Assembly (NCBI GenBank): GCA_009692155.1
Contig: SHZW01000001.1
Span: 124,001-188,000 of the forward strand
Source: Nitrospiraceae bacterium
GTDB lineage: Bacteria; Nitrospirota; Nitrospiria; Nitrospirales; Nitrospiraceae
DNA length: 64,000 nucleotides
Direction: 5' to 3'
Positions 62,701 through 64,000 of this stretch are shown one piece after another (the first letter of the stretch is position 1; every line of letters begins with the position of its first letter). The notes under the pieces were generated by a model that saw only the letters and a list, made by a program, of their open reading frames with translations, searched no databases and was not told the origin of the DNA. The translations under genes and the position numbers were made by a program.

Positions 62701-62961
62701 CTCCTCCGGGCCGGAGAGACCGGCGGCCTGCCGTTCGCTGTACAGATGGAGCGCGAGCTGATGAAACGTCAGGACATGCACGTCGAGCAAGGCAAGCTGC
62801 TGCTCGACGCACAGAAGCTGTTTCAATCGGTGTTTGAGCGGATCGGAAGGAACGACAATGGCAAGGGGGGCAAACGGATCGGTGGATTTAAGCGACCGGA
62901 TTTCTTCGACCAGGGCCTGCTCAAGATCGGGATGGTAATGTCCGGTGACGATGCGCAGCAT
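59710..62961 (-). CDS. addB: AddB/RexB-type nuclease subunit with Fe-S cluster cysteines
   Basis: A 1083-residue partner of AddA. The N-terminal two thirds form an inactive-looking helicase core (SVRDWAPSSPFLSRLARVCY, LLGLNEKVFPRTIREDAFLR). The C-terminal nuclease has GILVRGRLDRVDRRETPPGL and VVDYKYRHG. Cysteines for the [4Fe-4S] clasp are in QYARCPFQYFSAQVLKLEPV and YCDHCEFTAACRRFHG. N-terminal LRIVTGHYHPDLEQALVEEI starts the family-like region. The addB-addA order is typical of the AddAB recombination complex. Confidence 0.88.
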   Translation of the reverse strand: MLRIVTGHYHPDLEQALVEEIRSLKSTDPFAPLAIVVPSDPLKHRLKQLLCVEQQLALLDVHVLTFHQLALHLYSERQAAGLSGPEEPQLPVVPDLVWGHLLRHIVRRQAVDTRSADLASSPSGVWSALWSTVRDLKDAMVDPAEALRGVDDGLFGADDDDANKLRELFTRYAAVQEVGRALKIGSADDLAASVRDWAPSSPFLSRLARVCYYGFYDLTQVQLSFFESIARCAPATLYFPFGDGEPFAFARQFFERYLAPLVPAPGQVVRLGLSDASKRNREMAGIQVLNAVGADDELAAACKAILTLVETNGYRFEEIGVVARGLEPYRTSLRHLFDEHRIPFVTTASAPLLQEPAAKVVLQLAVLPLTKFYRAPVLDVLTSPCYRMNYPGGKPIEPRPDLWLHAVQSLGITRGEEEWRRLASTGEMQTWQGDGEWEGDEGIDGQGGIHVDAPQVRLLSHLVSRLIEDCRRLPLQGGVGELTDAFLTLVRTHVTVPGLDADGEDDGEAVAPSRRTGQAIGRVLSDLCQLDRLGETVSWEEWAGLFAQAMEGASVPIEPFAHAGVQVLDAMAARGLPFRALFLLGLNEKVFPRTIREDAFLRDRSRRALSETLGYKIDEKLGGHEEERLLFELLTWSARDRLYLCYQRADADGRPLAMSSYLDALLRDRAEPARAPDIVVPRRLSDRLKLPLFAPPLLTREELSVGLVLRGHDPSALLDAVGRGALIFGNGAAALRELEAMAGGLGPYDGLTGPLDRRWAALAERGLAPTPLEQYARCPFQYFSAQVLKLEPVRERPGAELPARALGELCHAILSRCYRQWRDEGWPQRAMSDVARQTGIGDATEAVFAEYAGKHGAGYPLLWRIAKDVMAALVTAAAAADEQEFRVSGFRPEAFEVDAAGSLESVGGQELKGILVRGRLDRVDRRETPPGLRVVDYKYRHGNAMKDEDKNLVVSAVRGYRLQPPLYAAMMPKGIEPGGAPALLPEAVEFMFLAPRWENQVGRASFNPSVWAETAGRTIAQTLRTLIEGIRSGQYFVLPDGYCDHCEFTAACRRFHGPTWWRAHTAPAARRLRHLRKQKVEKT

Positions 62962-62976
62962 GGCTTGCGCAGGCGA

Positions 62977-63055
62977 GAGGCTATGGGCAATAGGCTATAG
63001 GCAAGAGCACTCTTTTATGTACCTATAGCCCATCGCCCATTACCCATAGCCTTGC
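62977..63055. repeat. word-repeat inverted structure, word GGCTATGGGC
   Basis: The left arm (62977-63005) repeats GGCTATGGGCAATA and GGCTATAGGC; the right arm (63022-63055) repeats CCTATAGCCC, ATCGCCC and ACCCATAGCC. It lies directly upstream of addB and just downstream of the small zinc-protein gene. Confidence 0.8.
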
Positions 63056-63057
63056 GG

Positions 63058-63225
63058 TTATCCCGTCTCCGGCCCCATGAGCTCACCGTTACAATCCACG
63101 CAGGCCCAATCCCCGTCCACAAAGCGCATCGGATCGCCGCACGTCTGGCACTCCGGCGGCGGAGCGGAAGACCTCGGCGGGAGCTCAGGCAGTTCGATGT
63201 CGAGTTCGTCTTCGGGGCTACCCAT
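63058..63225 (-). CDS. small zinc-ribbon protein
   Basis: A 55-residue protein from the ATG at 63225 (MGSPEDELDIELPELPP). Two Cys pairs (CQTC and CVDC), 15 residues apart, suggest a zinc ribbon. The N-terminal half is acidic. An in-frame ATG at 63270 lies in repeat sequence and is less likely. It lies upstream of addB on the same strand. Function is unknown. Confidence 0.65.
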   Translation of the reverse strand: MGSPEDELDIELPELPPRSSAPPPECQTCGDPMRFVDGDWACVDCNGELMGPETG

Positions 63226-63236
63226 GATTCGCTTCT

Positions 63237-63264
63237 CGTGATCCGTAATCCGTAACGGATCACG
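63237..63264. repeat. short inverted repeat, word GATCCGTAA
   Basis: CGTGATCCGT (63237-63246) and ACGGATCACG (63255-63264) form a perfect 10-bp stem around an 8-base centre (AATCCGTA). It lies between the zinc-ribbon gene and the thioredoxin-like gene and belongs to the word-repeat class. Confidence 0.7.
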
Positions 63265-63281
63265 CGTCACACATTACTGGT

Positions 63282-63548
63282 TTAGGTGTCTCGCGGTTTC
63301 ATTTTCAACTGCAGTGCCTTTTCCGCACTCTGGCGGCTGGGCACGCCGATAAACGTCAGCCTGCCGTCGATAATGGTGGCCGGCACGGCGCGGATGGCAT
63401 GGCGGTCCGCCAGCTCCTGTCCATTCTGAGTCGTGATATCCACTTCCCGGTAGCTGAAGCTGTATTTGACCCGCAGCTCTTTCCAGAGACTCTTGGCCGA
63501 CGGGCAGGCGCCGCAACTTGGGGAATATAAGAGAGTGATGTTCGGCAT
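63282..63548 (-). CDS. thioredoxin/glutaredoxin-fold protein
   Basis: An 88-residue protein from the ATG at 63548 (PNITLLYSPSCGACPSAKSL). The CGAC redox motif at the first helix and the cis-proline region AIRAVPATIIDGRLTFIGVP are thioredoxin-fold hallmarks. It may reduce disulfides or pass electrons; the partner is unknown. It is divergent from the ACT-domain gene. Confidence 0.88.
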   Translation of the reverse strand: MPNITLLYSPSCGACPSAKSLWKELRVKYSFSYREVDITTQNGQELADRHAIRAVPATIIDGRLTFIGVPSRQSAEKALQLKMKPRDT

Positions 63549-63685
63549 GGTTCGCTCGCCTGAAAACGTAACGCATCTTAGCACCGCGTCAAAACAGGGC
63601 GCAAGGTCTCGAGTGGGGAAACCCCTTGCCAATTGTTCACGGCGTCCCGCATAGTCACTCGCATCAATTGACATGAGGGAGGGGC

Positions 63686-64000
63686 ATGAATCACTTTGCC
63701 ATCGTGACCGCGTTTGGACAGGACCGGCCCGGCATTGTGGCCGCGCTTGCGGAAGGCCTCTTTCAACTCGGCTGCAACATCGAAGATACGTCTTCGGTGC
63801 GGCTGCGGGGCGAATTCACGATGATGCTGCTGGTGCGCCTGCCGAAAGGGTTGGCCGCCGATCAACTGGCCGATCGTCTGCCGCCCCACATCTCCCCGCT
63901 GGATCTGACCGTGCTCTGCCGCGAAGTTCCAGCCCAAGCCGCGGTGCGCACGTCTGACACCGCAACACCGACCTACATGCTCTCTGTCTATGGCGCGGAT
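63686..64000 (+). CDS. ACT-domain protein (GcvR-like), cut by window edge
   Basis: The first 105 residues are inside the window. NHFAIVTAFGQDRPGIVAAL begins an ACT domain as in GcvR-type regulators of glycine cleavage, and a second ACT domain may start at TYMLSVYGAD at the edge. A strong GAGGGAGGGG precedes the ATG at 63686. Its role is inferred from the family only. Confidence 0.82.
   Translation, partial: MNHFAIVTAFGQDRPGIVAALAEGLFQLGCNIEDTSSVRLRGEFTMMLLVRLPKGLAADQLADRLPPHISPLDLTVLCREVPAQAAVRTSDTATPTYMLSVYGAD

Noticed and set aside
28901-63264. CRISPR arrays suggested by regularly repeated words.
   Set aside because: The words are 5-9 bases, drift in sequence, are not separated by spacers of constant length and face each other as inverted arms.

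Overview
The window looks like a chromosome segment of a GC-rich Gram-negative bacterium. The best fit is a Nitrospira-type member of the Nitrospirota; this is inference from gene order, gene style and the dense intergenic repeats, and no marker gene proves it. It carries about 70 protein genes and two tRNA-Leu genes. No rRNA, CRISPR array, prophage or transposase gene was seen.

Layout. 1-14.4 kb (minus strand) is a long array transcribed leftward. In transcription order it runs ccsA/hemX-like, hemA, a zinc-ribbon membrane protein, hemC, a cobA-hemD fusion, a CBS protein, hemB, ribF, tilS, hpt, ftsH, folP, glmM and mtnA (cut by the left edge). It covers tetrapyrrole synthesis, flavin synthesis, tRNA modification, membrane proteolysis, folate and cell-wall precursors. 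14.4-19.8 kb holds a Nudix hydrolase, rsmI, a TusA-like protein, a secreted protein with a near-consensus promoter, tRNA-Leu(CAA), a YggX-like protein, an SDR enzyme and two tandem DUF151 nucleases. 19.8-27.4 kb (plus strand) is core: rplM-rpsI, argC-argJ, rpsB-tsf-pyrH-frr and alr. 27.3-36.1 kb is a mixed region: a MTH1187-like protein, siroheme synthase, a CcmH-domain protein, HNH nuclease, Rieske protein, ferredoxin, moaB, an AT-rich orphan BglII-like restriction enzyme, a frameshifted CBS gene, an MDR oxidoreductase and a PhzF protein.

36.2-45.3 kb is the most unusual block. It has a 2OG-Fe(II) oxygenase, a radical SAM protein, a degenerate J-like small protein, two paralogous B12-binding radical SAM proteins, a methyltransferase and a ProA-like protein with serine in place of the catalytic cysteine. 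Together they suggest an undescribed modification or biosynthetic pathway. 45.4-53.4 kb holds unknown proteins, a threonine aldolase, a nucleotidyltransferase with a small partner, a Lrp-type RAM protein, a Gfo/Idh oxidoreductase, a dienelactone-hydrolase-fold protein without catalytic Cys and His, and DUF423. 53.5-64 kb holds tRNA-Leu(UAA), a YtxH protein, lgt, a zincin-like protein, a TPR lipoprotein, the AddA/AddB helicase-nuclease pair, small redox and zinc proteins, and an ACT-domain protein cut by the right edge.

Overlaying the genes is a heavy repeat load. There are at least a dozen 'word repeats': short words repeated with drift, usually in two arms facing each other, with a locus-specific word. 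Two complete 122-bp inverted-repeat elements and a half copy, a 213-bp element with terminal inverted repeats, and a structured leader shared by two unlinked genes are also present. Three genes carry single-base frameshifts at short G runs, and hpt also has an in-frame TAG. These may be pseudogenes or assembly errors.
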